From contig WSYE01000010.1 of the NCBI GenBank assembly GCA_009773665.1, positions 62,001 through 126,000 on the forward strand: DNA of 64,000 nt, read 5' to 3'. The translations under genes were made by a program, and so were the position numbers. The stretch is from Desulfovibrionaceae bacterium. Its GTDB lineage: Bacteria > Desulfobacterota > Desulfovibrionia > Desulfovibrionales > Desulfovibrionaceae. Positions within the stretch are counted from its first letter, which is position 1. Each line of letters opens with the position of its first letter. Below are positions 32,658-41,282 of this stretch, piece after piece. Below the pieces are notes generated by a model. It made no database searches and had not been told where the DNA came from. It was given only the letters and a program-made list of their open reading frames with translations.

Positions 32658-33976
32658 GGTAGCCCGCCGTTCTGAAGCGCCTTGAGCACCACCAGGGTCA
32701 TGTCGTCCTGGCGCTGGGCCTGGCCCTGGAAATGATTCACGTCGTCCAGGGCGGCCTGGAGGATGTCGCGGACGTGCAGGCTGGAGTGGTCGGCGATCAC
32801 CTGGCGCAGGCGCGTCTTGCCGTACATCTCGCCCGCCTTGTTGCGGCACTCCCAGATTCCGTCGGTGCCGATCGCGATGATCTCGCCCGCTTCGATGCCA
32901 CGCCGGGAGGCCTGCTCAAACCCCCAGCAGCCTTCCACGCCCAGGGGGATGCCCTTCACGTCCAGCTCCTGGAAGGTGTTGGTGCGCGGATTGTAGACCA
33001 GGGCCGGGTCGTGTCCGGCCTTCACGTAGGACAGGTGGCCGCGTTCGGGATCGATGGCCAGCCAGAAGAGAGTCATAAAGCGCCCGGACTGGCCGGTGTC
33101 GCGGCTCATGAGGCGGTTCACGTCGCTCAGCATCTCGCTGAGCATGCCGGGCATATTGGCCCTGGCGCGGATGAAGGCCCTGGCGCTGGCCATGAGCAGC
33201 GCCGCCGGGATGCCGTGCCCGCTCACGTCGCCCACGGCCACGGAAAAGCCGCTGGATGCTGGGTCTGGGTGAGGCAGGTAGTCGTAGTAGTCGCCGCCAG
33301 TGGAGTCGCAGGATATGGACGCTCCGGCCAGCTCGAACCCCGGCACGCAGGGCGGGGTGTGGGGCAGGAAATCGCGCTGGATGCTGGCGGCGATCTCCAG
33401 CTCGAACTCCATGCGCTGCTTGGCCAGCATGGCCGTGTGCAGCCGGGCGTTGTCGATGGCGATGGAGGCCTGTGCGCCGATGATGGTAAAGAGTTCCAGG
33501 TCTTCTTCGCTGAAGGGGCCGCCGCCGTTCTTGTTCATGAGCGAGGCCACGCCGATGGGCCGGTTCTTCACGGCCAGGGGGACGCTCATGATGGTGTTGG
33601 TGCGGTAGCCGGTCTGGCGGTCCACCTCGCGGTTGAAGCGGGGGTCGGTGTAGGCGTCGGGGACCAGCACAGGCTTTTCGTTCACCTGCACCCAGCCCGC
33701 GACGCCCTCGCCCCGGCGCAGTACGCGCCCTTTGGGCAACAGATGCGCCACCGGCCCCTGGGCCACGGTGAACACCAGATCGCCCGATTCCGGGTCGGTG
33801 AGCAGCAGGCTGCACGTCTCGGCGTCCAGGGCCTGGCGCGAGGCGGTCATGATGCGCTCCAGCACGTCGTCGATGTCGATGGAGGAGCTTATCAGGGCGC
33901 ACAACTCGAAGCAGCGCCGCAGGCTGTCCACGCGCTGTTTGAGACGCTCTGGGCTGGTATCGTCTGAGAAGACCAT
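32636..33976 (-). CDS. GAF-domain SpoIIE/PP2C-type serine phosphatase
   Basis: 446 residues from ATG 33976; the longer frame to 34147 has no domain support. A GAF domain (about 35-190; ALDAETCSLLLTDPESGDLVFTVAQG, split by position) precedes a SpoIIE domain (about 215-440): GASISCDSTGGDYYDYL, VGDVSGHGIPAALLMASARA, and GTDGIWECRNKAGEMYG, with the metal-binding aspartates present. Such proteins dephosphorylate anti-sigma antagonists (STAS proteins) in partner-switching pathways, so a cytoplasmic signal acts through GAF. No anti-sigma gene is adjacent. Confidence 0.88.
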   Translation of the reverse strand: MVFSDDTSPERLKQRVDSLRRCFELCALISSSIDIDDVLERIMTASRQALDAETCSLLLTDPESGDLVFTVAQGPVAHLLPKGRVLRRGEGVAGWVQVNEKPVLVPDAYTDPRFNREVDRQTGYRTNTIMSVPLAVKNRPIGVASLMNKNGGGPFSEEDLELFTIIGAQASIAIDNARLHTAMLAKQRMEFELEIAASIQRDFLPHTPPCVPGFELAGASISCDSTGGDYYDYLPHPDPASSGFSVAVGDVSGHGIPAALLMASARAFIRARANMPGMLSEMLSDVNRLMSRDTGQSGRFMTLFWLAIDPERGHLSYVKAGHDPALVYNPRTNTFQELDVKGIPLGVEGCWGFEQASRRGIEAGEIIAIGTDGIWECRNKAGEMYGKTRLRQVIADHSSLHVRDILQAALDDVNHFQGQAQRQDDMTLVVLKALQNGGLPIQNCST

Positions 33977-34089
33977 GGCATTTTCATGCACGGATTCGCG
34001 GCGGCTGTCCAGAGGACGGGCGGCGGGAGTGAGAGATGGGGTAAAGGCGAGGTTAAGCAGGCAGCATCTGCGCACCAGCGAATAACCAT

Positions 34090-34118
34090 TTGCGGAACCA
34101 AGTATATGTCGATATGTT
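34090..34118 (+). promoter_or_regulatory. candidate promoter for the autotransporter gene
   Basis: TTGCGG (34090-34095) and TATGTT (34113-34118) are spaced by 17 bases, 60 bases before the ATG at 34178. By-eye match; AT-rich surroundings support it. Confidence 0.4.
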
Positions 34119-34177
34119 AATTGCCTGAATGTTAAGGGAAATATCAATAAAACTCATCAGAAACCGGAGCGTGGCGA

Positions 34178-36172
34178 ATGCAGCCGAACACCGCAGGATT
34201 TCGCATCAAGCCGCATCTCAAATCGTTGCGCACAGTGTTGCTTTGCTCCATTGCGGCTGTGCTCTGCTTGTTCACGCCAGCAAAGGCCCAACTGGCGATT
34301 TCCACGCCAATCCTGCCGTCCGTCACCAATTTCAGAGATCTGGCGGGAATCCCAGCCAGTTTCGGGGGAACCGGGTACGTCAACCCCACCGCCAACTTCG
34401 GGCTGATGCGAGCCGGTGTCATCTACCGTTCCAACACCCTGACTCTCAGCAATACTGACTTTGCGACCATCTCGCGGCTAGGCATCGGTCGGGACATCGA
34501 TTTGCGCACCCCCACCGAGATCAGCCAGACGCCGGACGTAGTGCCGACTGGAACCATATATACCAACATCAATGTCATAGGCACTCCGGCCATGCCTCCG
34601 GTCACCGCGTTTTTAGACCCGCAAGGGTCCCTCCTGAGCATTGGGCAGAATGGATACCGGACATTCGTCACCAACCCGACCGAACGGGCAGGGTTCGGCG
34701 CGGTCCTCGTCACCCTGGCTCATGACTCCCGGCCTGATTTGTTTCACTGTTCGGAGGGCAAGGACCGCACCGGGTGGACGGCGGTCATGCTGCAAAGCAT
34801 CGCCGGTGTGTCGCCTGCTACCATCATGACGGACTACCTGGCTTCCAACACCTATCTGGCCGGGAGAATCAATTCCCAGGCGGCTGCCCTTCAGGCGGCG
34901 ATTCCGGGGCTCTCCGGAGTGAATCTCACCCCGCTGCTCGGGGTGGACGCCAGTTATCTCCAGGCCGCGTTCGATCAGGTGGTCGCGTCCTACGGGTCCA
35001 TGTATGGGTATCTGACCCAGGGACTGGGCCTGAGCCAGGCGGACATCTACGTTCTGCGCGCTCGGATGGTGTATTATCCCGCGCTGCCCGGACAAATCGG
35101 CTCATCCGGCAACGCCGCCTCGGGAGCCGCGCTCTTGAACGCGTTGCAGAACTCCCCTCTGTCGGGCCGCTATACCAACTACAACTTCTACCTGCAGTCG
35201 GCAGTGGACCAGGGCACGCTCGGGGGCGTCCAGACCCAGGTCGGCGGGCAGGTTCATGCCGATGCCGCCTCGTATCTGCTGCGCCAGCCCCTGCGGACCG
35301 AAGAGGCCATCTCGCCCTATGCCAGCGGCAGCGATCTTGGAGAGGGGCAGTCCCGAGCCTGGCTGGCCGGTTCCGGAGGTGAATTCCGGTCCGCTGGCCA
35401 GAGCGGCGTTGCAGACAGCACGGAGTATAGCGCCGGTTCGGTGGTGGGAGTCACCTACCGCATGAACAAACAGGCCAGCGCCAATTTCGGCGTAGGCTAC
35501 AATTGGGGGTCGGTGGGGAGCGCGGACGCCACGGCCACGGTGAACACCGTCCTGGCCACGCTTGGCGGGCGGTACGGGTTTACGGCCCTCGAATCGGGTA
35601 TCTTTATGGATGCACGCGCAGACGCCGGTTGGACCGACTATCAGAGCAGGCGCTCACTGGGCGCAGGCCTGGGAACCGCCACCGGCAACACCAACGGCGT
35701 CGTGTACAGCGGTCGGCTCGGTCTTGGCGACGTGTATTACCTGGCTCCAGCCACGTTCACGCTGCAAGCCGGGATTCGGGCCAGCGGCGTGTCCCTTGGC
35801 GGCTTCAAGGAGAGCGGCAGCGATCTGGCCCTGAACGTCCATGGCTTGAACAAGACGTCCTCCAGCCTGCTGGTCGACCTGGACGCAAGCCTTGACCGGC
35901 AAACCGTCGGCTCCTGGAGCATCGCCCCCGCCCTCACGCTCGGATATGAACGGGTGCTCGGAAATCCCCAGTCCGACAGCCTCGGAACGCTTTACGGCGT
36001 CGCCGTGAGCCAGAAGTCCGCCTATGACAGCCACGACCTCATGAAGGCCGGTCTGGGCCTGACCGCCACGCGTGACGCCTTCACCGTCAAGGCCAGGGGC
36101 AACGGCGTCCTTGGGGATGGAGCAAGGAGTTCCGGGATCAGCGGGCAGCTGTCGATCGCGTACAGATTCTGA
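34178..36172 (+). CDS. autotransporter with tyrosine-phosphatase passenger domain
   Basis: 664 residues. A long signal peptide ends about AKA/Q37. Residues about 45-270 form a Y_phosphatase3-type domain: NFRDLAG at the front, FGLMRAGVIYRSNTLT, RDIDLRTPTE, and the active-site loop HCSEGKDRTGW with catalytic C191 and R197. A linker leads to a C-terminal autotransporter beta-barrel (about 395-664) with strand repeats, ending in QLSIAYRF. The passenger would be exposed on the cell surface or released, where it could dephosphorylate tyrosine or phosphoinositide substrates. RBS GGAG lies 8 bases before ATG. Followed by a bidirectional terminator at 36182-36218. Confidence 0.87.
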   Translation: MQPNTAGFRIKPHLKSLRTVLLCSIAAVLCLFTPAKAQLAISTPILPSVTNFRDLAGIPASFGGTGYVNPTANFGLMRAGVIYRSNTLTLSNTDFATISRLGIGRDIDLRTPTEISQTPDVVPTGTIYTNINVIGTPAMPPVTAFLDPQGSLLSIGQNGYRTFVTNPTERAGFGAVLVTLAHDSRPDLFHCSEGKDRTGWTAVMLQSIAGVSPATIMTDYLASNTYLAGRINSQAAALQAAIPGLSGVNLTPLLGVDASYLQAAFDQVVASYGSMYGYLTQGLGLSQADIYVLRARMVYYPALPGQIGSSGNAASGAALLNALQNSPLSGRYTNYNFYLQSAVDQGTLGGVQTQVGGQVHADAASYLLRQPLRTEEAISPYASGSDLGEGQSRAWLAGSGGEFRSAGQSGVADSTEYSAGSVVGVTYRMNKQASANFGVGYNWGSVGSADATATVNTVLATLGGRYGFTALESGIFMDARADAGWTDYQSRRSLGAGLGTATGNTNGVVYSGRLGLGDVYYLAPATFTLQAGIRASGVSLGGFKESGSDLALNVHGLNKTSSSLLVDLDASLDRQTVGSWSIAPALTLGYERVLGNPQSDSLGTLYGVAVSQKSAYDSHDLMKAGLGLTATRDAFTVKARGNGVLGDGARSSGISGQLSIAYRF

Positions 36173-36181
36173 AAAGAGGCA

Positions 36182-36218
36182 CGGGCGACGAGAGACTTCG
36201 CGCGTCTCCCGTCGCCCG
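36182..36218. terminator. bidirectional hairpin between convergent genes
   Basis: CGGGCGACG-A-GAGAC (36182-36196) pairs with GTCTC-C-CGTCGCCCG (36204-36218), loop of seven. It lies between the autotransporter stop (36172) and the RNA methyltransferase stop (36228). Confidence 0.8.
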
Positions 36219-36227
36219 GGCCGGAAT

Positions 36228-37577
36228 CTACAGGCTGGCCCTGCGTTCCAGCGTGGCCACGCACTCGATGTGCGAGGTGTGCGGGAACAGGTCCACGGGG
36301 GTGACGCGGCTCACGGAGTACTGGTCGCTCAGGCGACCCAGGTCGCGGGCCAGGGTGGAGGGGTTGCAGGACACGTACACCAGGCGCGGCGCGGCGATCT
36401 TGTGCAGGATCTCGATGGTGTCCGGGTGCAGCCCGGCCCTGGGCGGGTCGATGATCACCACATCAGGTTTGGATTTCTGCCGGGCCACGGCGTCCTTCAG
36501 GTCTCCGGCCACGAAGGCGCAGTTGTACAGGTCGTTCTGGGCGGCGTTTGTACGTGCGTCCTCCACGGCGGGCTCGGAGATCTCGAACCCGATGACCTTC
36601 TTGGCGGCGCGCGCCATGTAGGCGGTCAGGCCCCCGGCCCCGCAGTACAAGTCCCACACGGTTTCCTCGCCGGTGAGGTTCGCGGCTTCCACGGCCTTGG
36701 CGTAGAGGAGCGTCGCGGCACGGGTGTTGGTCTGGAAGAAGGCGTCGGCGCTTACGCGGAGCGTGAGGCCGTCCAGATCCTCCTCCAGGAAGTCCTCGCC
36801 CACCAGCTTGCCCCGCGTCTCGGCGATGGCAAAATCCGCGCGGTCGCGCCTGATGCCCACCACCACGCCGGAGAGCTGCTCGTATTCGTCCATGAGCGTT
36901 TCCACCAGCGAGGAGAGCCGCTTGAAGGGCGTCTTGGGGCCGACGATGATCTGGGCCAGCCAGGAGTCGCTCTTTTCGGAGTGGCGCAGCACGAGATGGC
37001 GCCACGCGCCCGTGCCGGTGCGCGAGAAATAGGGCGGCAGCTGCGTGGCCAGGGTCAGGCGCCGCACGGTGCGCAGGATGTCCATGGCCAGGGGCGGCAT
37101 CAGATGGCAGGTTTCCACCTCCAGCACCCGGCCCGGATTCAGGCGCTCACGCAGGCCAAGGCGCAGGCCGTGGCCCTGTCCCGGCCCGAAGGCGAACTCC
37201 ATCTTGTTGCGGTAGAGGCGCTCCAGGGGCGAGGCCATTGTCTCGTCCACCTGGGTTTCGATGCCGCCCAGACGCTTGAGCTGTTCGCTCACGATGTCGC
37301 GCTTCCAGGTGAGCTGGGCCGGATAGGCCGCGTCCTGCCAGGTGCAGCCGCCGCAGGTTCCGAAGTGGGCGCAGAAGGGCTCGGCGGCCTGGGGCGACGG
37401 GTCGAGCACTTTCTCGGCCACGGCGCGCAGGCAGCTTTTTTCTTCTTTCAGTACGCGGGCCAGGACGCGCGATCCCGGCAGGCCGCCCTCTACGAAGACG
37501 ATGCGCCCCTCATGGCGGGCAAGCCCAGCTCCGCCGTAGGCGGGCTGTTCAATGGTCAGTTCGAGCTGTTGTGACAT
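36228..37577 (-). CDS. rlmD: 23S rRNA (uracil-5)-methyltransferase, RlmD/TrmA family
   Basis: 449 residues from ATG 37577. An N-terminal TRAM-like region (about 5-60) is followed by the Fe-S cysteines C69, C75, C78 in PFCAHFGTCGGCTWQ. The Rossmann methyltransferase domain has VWDLYCGAGGLTAYMAR, IDPPRAGLH, and the catalytic Cys in YVSCNPSTLARDL. The enzyme methylates U at position 5 using SAM. RlmD and RlmC are hard to separate by eye; the cluster motif favours RlmD-like. It diverges from the SPOR protein gene, 87 bases apart. Confidence 0.9.
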   Translation of the reverse strand: MSQQLELTIEQPAYGGAGLARHEGRIVFVEGGLPGSRVLARVLKEEKSCLRAVAEKVLDPSPQAAEPFCAHFGTCGGCTWQDAAYPAQLTWKRDIVSEQLKRLGGIETQVDETMASPLERLYRNKMEFAFGPGQGHGLRLGLRERLNPGRVLEVETCHLMPPLAMDILRTVRRLTLATQLPPYFSRTGTGAWRHLVLRHSEKSDSWLAQIIVGPKTPFKRLSSLVETLMDEYEQLSGVVVGIRRDRADFAIAETRGKLVGEDFLEEDLDGLTLRVSADAFFQTNTRAATLLYAKAVEAANLTGEETVWDLYCGAGGLTAYMARAAKKVIGFEISEPAVEDARTNAAQNDLYNCAFVAGDLKDAVARQKSKPDVVIIDPPRAGLHPDTIEILHKIAAPRLVYVSCNPSTLARDLGRLSDQYSVSRVTPVDLFPHTSHIECVATLERRASL

Positions 37578-37664
37578 GGGGGCAGCATGCACGGCGCAGG
37601 GCTCGCTGGCAAGCCTTGTGGAGTGGGCCGGAGAAGGGTAGAGCGGCTGCGGAGGGACTCGCCC

Positions 37665-38840
37665 ATGAAGGTTTTCGCCCAGAAACAGATCGCCGCAGCG
37701 GGCATGCTCGCCGCTCTCTTCGTCATGATGTCGGCTGGCTGTGCTCCGGCCCAGGCCCAGGCTCCACAGGACTGGCAGGTCCGGGGAGTCTGCGACCTGC
37801 GCAAGGGCGCTGGCGGGACCGGACGCCGGGAGGAGTGTTTCCAGTTGGCCGCTGAGGTGCTGATGCTGCTCCCTGAGAAGGCAGGGCCGGGAAACGTGGC
37901 CGTGCTGGCCGAGTTCACCGACAATATGGAGAAGGCCGGAACCAGCTGGGAAGCGCCCTGCCGCGATCCCAAGCACTGCCCGGACACCGCCTATACCATC
38001 CGTTACGCCTTCATCTCCCGCAAAATTCTGACCATCCCCAAGGACAAAATTTTCACCGCCCTGGTCTGCCGGGAGGGATTCTCCGAAACCGCGCCCGACG
38101 ACGCCACCTGCCGCCTGAAGCTCATGAAGGTGCTGCGCGAGATGGTGATGCGGGCCAGGAAGGAGGGGTCGCTGCTGGCCGTGCTCAAGTGCGGCGGGAC
38201 CGAGAGCGAGGGCGTGCGCCCCGATGGGGCCGGAGTGGCCGGATACGAGCTGATGTACGCTTTCGTGCAGCTGCCGGACATGTTGCCTATGGCAGGAGCC
38301 GACCCCAAGGCGGCAGCCAAGTTCGGGGTGGATCAACTTGTTGAACCGCAGGAGGACGTGGCCGCAAGCGGTCAGGGAAAGCCTAAGGCCGTGCAAACCA
38401 ACGCCCCCGCGTCACTCCCTGCGTCAGGCCCCGCGCCTGTCGCTCCACAGGCGGCGAAACCGTCGGGGACGTTCCCACCCGCCCAGGCATCCGCTCCTGC
38501 GGTCACGCCCGGCCCGGCTGCGCAGGCTCCGGCTTCCGGCCAGCGCTCCGGCCCAGCTTCTGGCCCGGCCTCGGGGGAGCAGGCCCCTGCGGCGTCCTGG
38601 GTCATGCAGCCCCTGGCCACCGGGGAGATGGTCATGCAGGTGGCCGCGCTGCCGAGCCTCGTGCAGGCCGAGACTGTGGCCGACAGGCTCTCCGGCAAGG
38701 GCATCGAGGCCGGTTTCGAGCGGGCCGAGGTGAATGGCAAGGAAGTGTACCGCGTGCTGGCGCGCGGCACAGGAAGCCCCGAGGCCTTCCGGCAGAAGCT
38801 CGCGGAAATGGGATATCCGGGGGCCATTCAGAGGCGCTAG
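37665..38840 (+). CDS. putative lipoprotein with C-terminal SPOR domain
   Basis: 391 residues from ATG 37665 (an upstream in-frame ATG at 37587 lies before the true signal sequence). The signal sequence ends MMSAGC, a plausible lipobox with Cys26. Residues about 35-220 form a cysteine-containing region (DPKHCPD, ALVCREGF, ATCRLKL) of unknown fold. A Pro/Ala-rich linker of about 100 residues follows. The C-terminal 75 residues (VMQVAALPSLVQAETVADRLSGKG, split, and EVYRVLARGTGSPEAFRQ-like end) are a SPOR domain that binds denuded peptidoglycan at the septum. It is probably a divisome or envelope protein. Followed by hairpin copy D. Confidence 0.8.
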   Translation: MKVFAQKQIAAAGMLAALFVMMSAGCAPAQAQAPQDWQVRGVCDLRKGAGGTGRREECFQLAAEVLMLLPEKAGPGNVAVLAEFTDNMEKAGTSWEAPCRDPKHCPDTAYTIRYAFISRKILTIPKDKIFTALVCREGFSETAPDDATCRLKLMKVLREMVMRARKEGSLLAVLKCGGTESEGVRPDGAGVAGYELMYAFVQLPDMLPMAGADPKAAAKFGVDQLVEPQEDVAASGQGKPKAVQTNAPASLPASGPAPVAPQAAKPSGTFPPAQASAPAVTPGPAAQAPASGQRSGPASGPASGEQAPAASWVMQPLATGEMVMQVAALPSLVQAETVADRLSGKGIEAGFERAEVNGKEVYRVLARGTGSPEAFRQKLAEMGYPGAIQRR

Positions 38841-38887
38841 AGAAGCGCCCTCACGATGCGTTTACGCGACTTTTAGATTCAACCCAA

Positions 38888-38936
38888 GAGAACCATTGAT
38901 TATATTTTTGAAAAACATGTTCATGTTTTTCAAAAA
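38888..38936 (+). repeat. 3'-end hairpin repeat, copy D
   Basis: GAGAACCATT (38888) is followed by a perfect 15-base stem TTTTTGAAAAACATG (38905-38919) / CATGTTTTTCAAAAA (38922-38936), loop TT. It ends 12 bases before the stop of the minus-strand peptidase. Nearly identical to copy A in stem and flank. Confidence 0.85.
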
Positions 38937-38948
38937 CGCGGCCGGGCC

Positions 38949-40988
38949 TCAGCGAAACGTCCAGATCATGGGCGAATTTGGCGCGTCCAGCGTCTCTTTG
39001 AGCACGTTTCTCCCTTCCTTGAATCCCACGACACTAAACGATCCGTAGTGCGTCACCTTGGCTGCGGTTGCTGCCACGTCCTTGGGTGCGGCGTCCGGCG
39101 TGGCCTGGAACACGGCGGTGAAGCCGCCCTGGCGGGGCAGCGCGGCGAACACGGTGTCCGCCCCCTGGGCCTGGGCCAGCATGTCCTTGTGGCCGGGGAT
39201 GGCCGCGCGCGGCTTTCCGGCCACCAGTATCGCCTCCTGGCGGGCCAGGTCCGCGATTTTGTCCGGCGACAGGTCACGCTCACGAACTATGCGGGCGCGC
39301 TCCTGCCCGAGCCCCGCCAGAAGCTGGGGCAGAGCGGCGCGCAGGCTCTCGGGCGCATCATCGGCCAGGAGCACCGTGAGTTTCTCCGCGCCCTTCACCG
39401 AGTTGACCGAGGGCGGAATCTCGGACTGCTCCAGCACCCTGAAGCTGTCGGCCTGCGGGTCCAGCAGGATGCGCCTGGGCGCGGCGGACACCTCCAGGGT
39501 GACCTCGGTGCGCGCGCCGTCCAGCATCACGGTGGATTCGGCGCTCTGTCCGTCCGTCTCCACAGTGAGGGGCAGCTTCAGCAGGTAGGGTTGTCCTGGT
39601 TGGGCCTGCTCCACGCTGATGTTTACGCTGTAGCCCCCGGAGGGGTTGGCCGTGGCCGCAGCGTCAGCGATCCGCAGGCGCGGCCCGCCCGTGTGTGTGA
39701 GCCACTGGGCGAAAAAGGCGCGGCTTTGGGCCTCGTCGAAGCCCGGCAGCCCGGCGAAGGTCCGCCGGATGTCCTCCCAGGAGGCGCTCTGGAAGAGCTT
39801 GTCGGCGTACAGGCGGCGCAGCCCCTGCCAGAAGGCCTCATCCCCAACGAACTCCCGCAACATGTGAAATACGAACAAGGTCTTGCCGTAGCCCACGGCC
39901 TGGCTGGCCGGGGAGAAGCGCGAGCCGAACTCCGACAGGGTCATGTCGCCGCCCTGGCGGACCAGATCGGCAAAGCCGCGCAACACGCGCTGCCGGTAGG
40001 CACGCCCGGCCTGGGGGGAGTCGCGCTCCTGGGCCAGATAGTCGGCCACGTAGGTGGTCAGGCCCTCGCACCAGTTGCCCTGGGCGTAGTCCACCAGCAC
40101 GCCGTTGCCCCACCAGGAGTGCGCGATCTCGTGGCGCAGGCTGGTGGCCGGGATGAAGGGCAGGGCTATCACCTGGGAACCCAGCAGCGTGTAGGACGGA
40201 AACCCGTAGCCCGTGGGCAGCGGGTTTTCCACCACGGCGAACTTCTCCAGCGGATAGGGGCCGTGCAGCTCTTGATAAAAACGCAGATGGCTGGCGGATG
40301 CCTCCAGATAGGTGGGCGCAAGCCTCGCAGACCCTTCCAGCAGGAAGGTCTGCACCGGGACTGGCCCCTGGCGCGACTCCTCGAACCGGTAGCGGGCCAG
40401 GCAGAGCCCCAGCCTGCCCACGGGCTTGTCCACGGTCCAGGCGCTGAGCGTAGCCTGGGGCGTGTCCTCGAAGCCGCCAAGCGCCCCCTGGGTGACGGCC
40501 TTCACCCCCGGTGGAGCGGATACGCGCAGGCGATAGGTGCCCTTCGCGCCTTGCACTTCGGGGTGCCACAGGCTGCCGGGCATGAGCATGGCCCAGTCCG
40601 GGCCGCAGGCCGCGTCGGATGCCAGCGCGCCGGGGTTGTCCTGGGTGGCGGGAAGCGATGCTGGCGGCGGGTCCAGGGGCAGCGCATAGGCCAGGGATAT
40701 GCTGCTTGCGCCTGCCGGGAGAGACACGCGCACGGTCTCCCCCGAGCGGGAGAAGCGCACGGGCTTGCCCCCGTTCGAGACTGCGAGCCCCATGGCGCGC
40801 GGCGAAAGACTGACGAGCACCTCCGGCGAAGGCGCGCCCGAGAGATTGAGCGTGGCGCTTACGCGCAGGCGCTTGGCCCCAGGTTCGAACGCGGCCTCGA
40901 TGCTGTTGCCCGAAGGGGCTGCCAGGGCGGAGACGGCGAGACCCGCCAGGAAGAACGCTGCAAGCGTCAGGGAGATCATCCTGCTCAT
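38949..40988 (-). CDS. M1-family aminopeptidase-like exported protein
   Basis: 679 residues from ATG 40988 with a signal peptide (cleavage about VSALA/A near 22); the longer upstream frame lacks a signal peptide. The zinc site is HEIAHSWWGN followed by E in GNWCEGLTTY (HExxH-18-E of M1), near residue 285. The exopeptidase GxMEN motif is replaced by VVENPLPTGYGFPSYT, so typical aminopeptidase activity is uncertain. A C-terminal module of about 120 residues (VLLADDAPESLRAALPQLL) follows. It would act in the periplasm. Its 3' end abuts hairpin copy D. Confidence 0.87.
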   Translation of the reverse strand: MSRMISLTLAAFFLAGLAVSALAAPSGNSIEAAFEPGAKRLRVSATLNLSGAPSPEVLVSLSPRAMGLAVSNGGKPVRFSRSGETVRVSLPAGASSISLAYALPLDPPPASLPATQDNPGALASDAACGPDWAMLMPGSLWHPEVQGAKGTYRLRVSAPPGVKAVTQGALGGFEDTPQATLSAWTVDKPVGRLGLCLARYRFEESRQGPVPVQTFLLEGSARLAPTYLEASASHLRFYQELHGPYPLEKFAVVENPLPTGYGFPSYTLLGSQVIALPFIPATSLRHEIAHSWWGNGVLVDYAQGNWCEGLTTYVADYLAQERDSPQAGRAYRQRVLRGFADLVRQGGDMTLSEFGSRFSPASQAVGYGKTLFVFHMLREFVGDEAFWQGLRRLYADKLFQSASWEDIRRTFAGLPGFDEAQSRAFFAQWLTHTGGPRLRIADAAATANPSGGYSVNISVEQAQPGQPYLLKLPLTVETDGQSAESTVMLDGARTEVTLEVSAAPRRILLDPQADSFRVLEQSEIPPSVNSVKGAEKLTVLLADDAPESLRAALPQLLAGLGQERARIVRERDLSPDKIADLARQEAILVAGKPRAAIPGHKDMLAQAQGADTVFAALPRQGGFTAVFQATPDAAPKDVAATAAKVTHYGSFSVVGFKEGRNVLKETLDAPNSPMIWTFR

Positions 40989-41282
40989 GTGAGGGGATAT
41001 ACGCCTGGATGAACCTGGAGGGAAGAGAGGGCGGGTATCACCAATGCCTGGACCATGCGCGCTGGTTTCACGCCGCAGGGTTTGTTCGGGTGAAATGGAG
41101 GGAAATCGTAATTCAAGGCCGCTTGACGGCCTGTTCGCTAGCCGATAAGTGGTCGGCTTTGTCTGGTAGAAGTCCGGCTTGATGCATTCTGTATCGCGCA
41201 GACGTGCTTCGCATGCCAGATGAAATGCAGTCCGCCGTGTTTGATATTCGTGCCGTACAATGGTGAACTCAGGGGGTAAGGG

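Noticed and set aside
36228-38396. 722-residue form of the RNA methyltransferase
   Set aside because: The extra N-terminal 273 residues are antisense to the SPOR protein gene; ATG 37577 opens the conserved domain.
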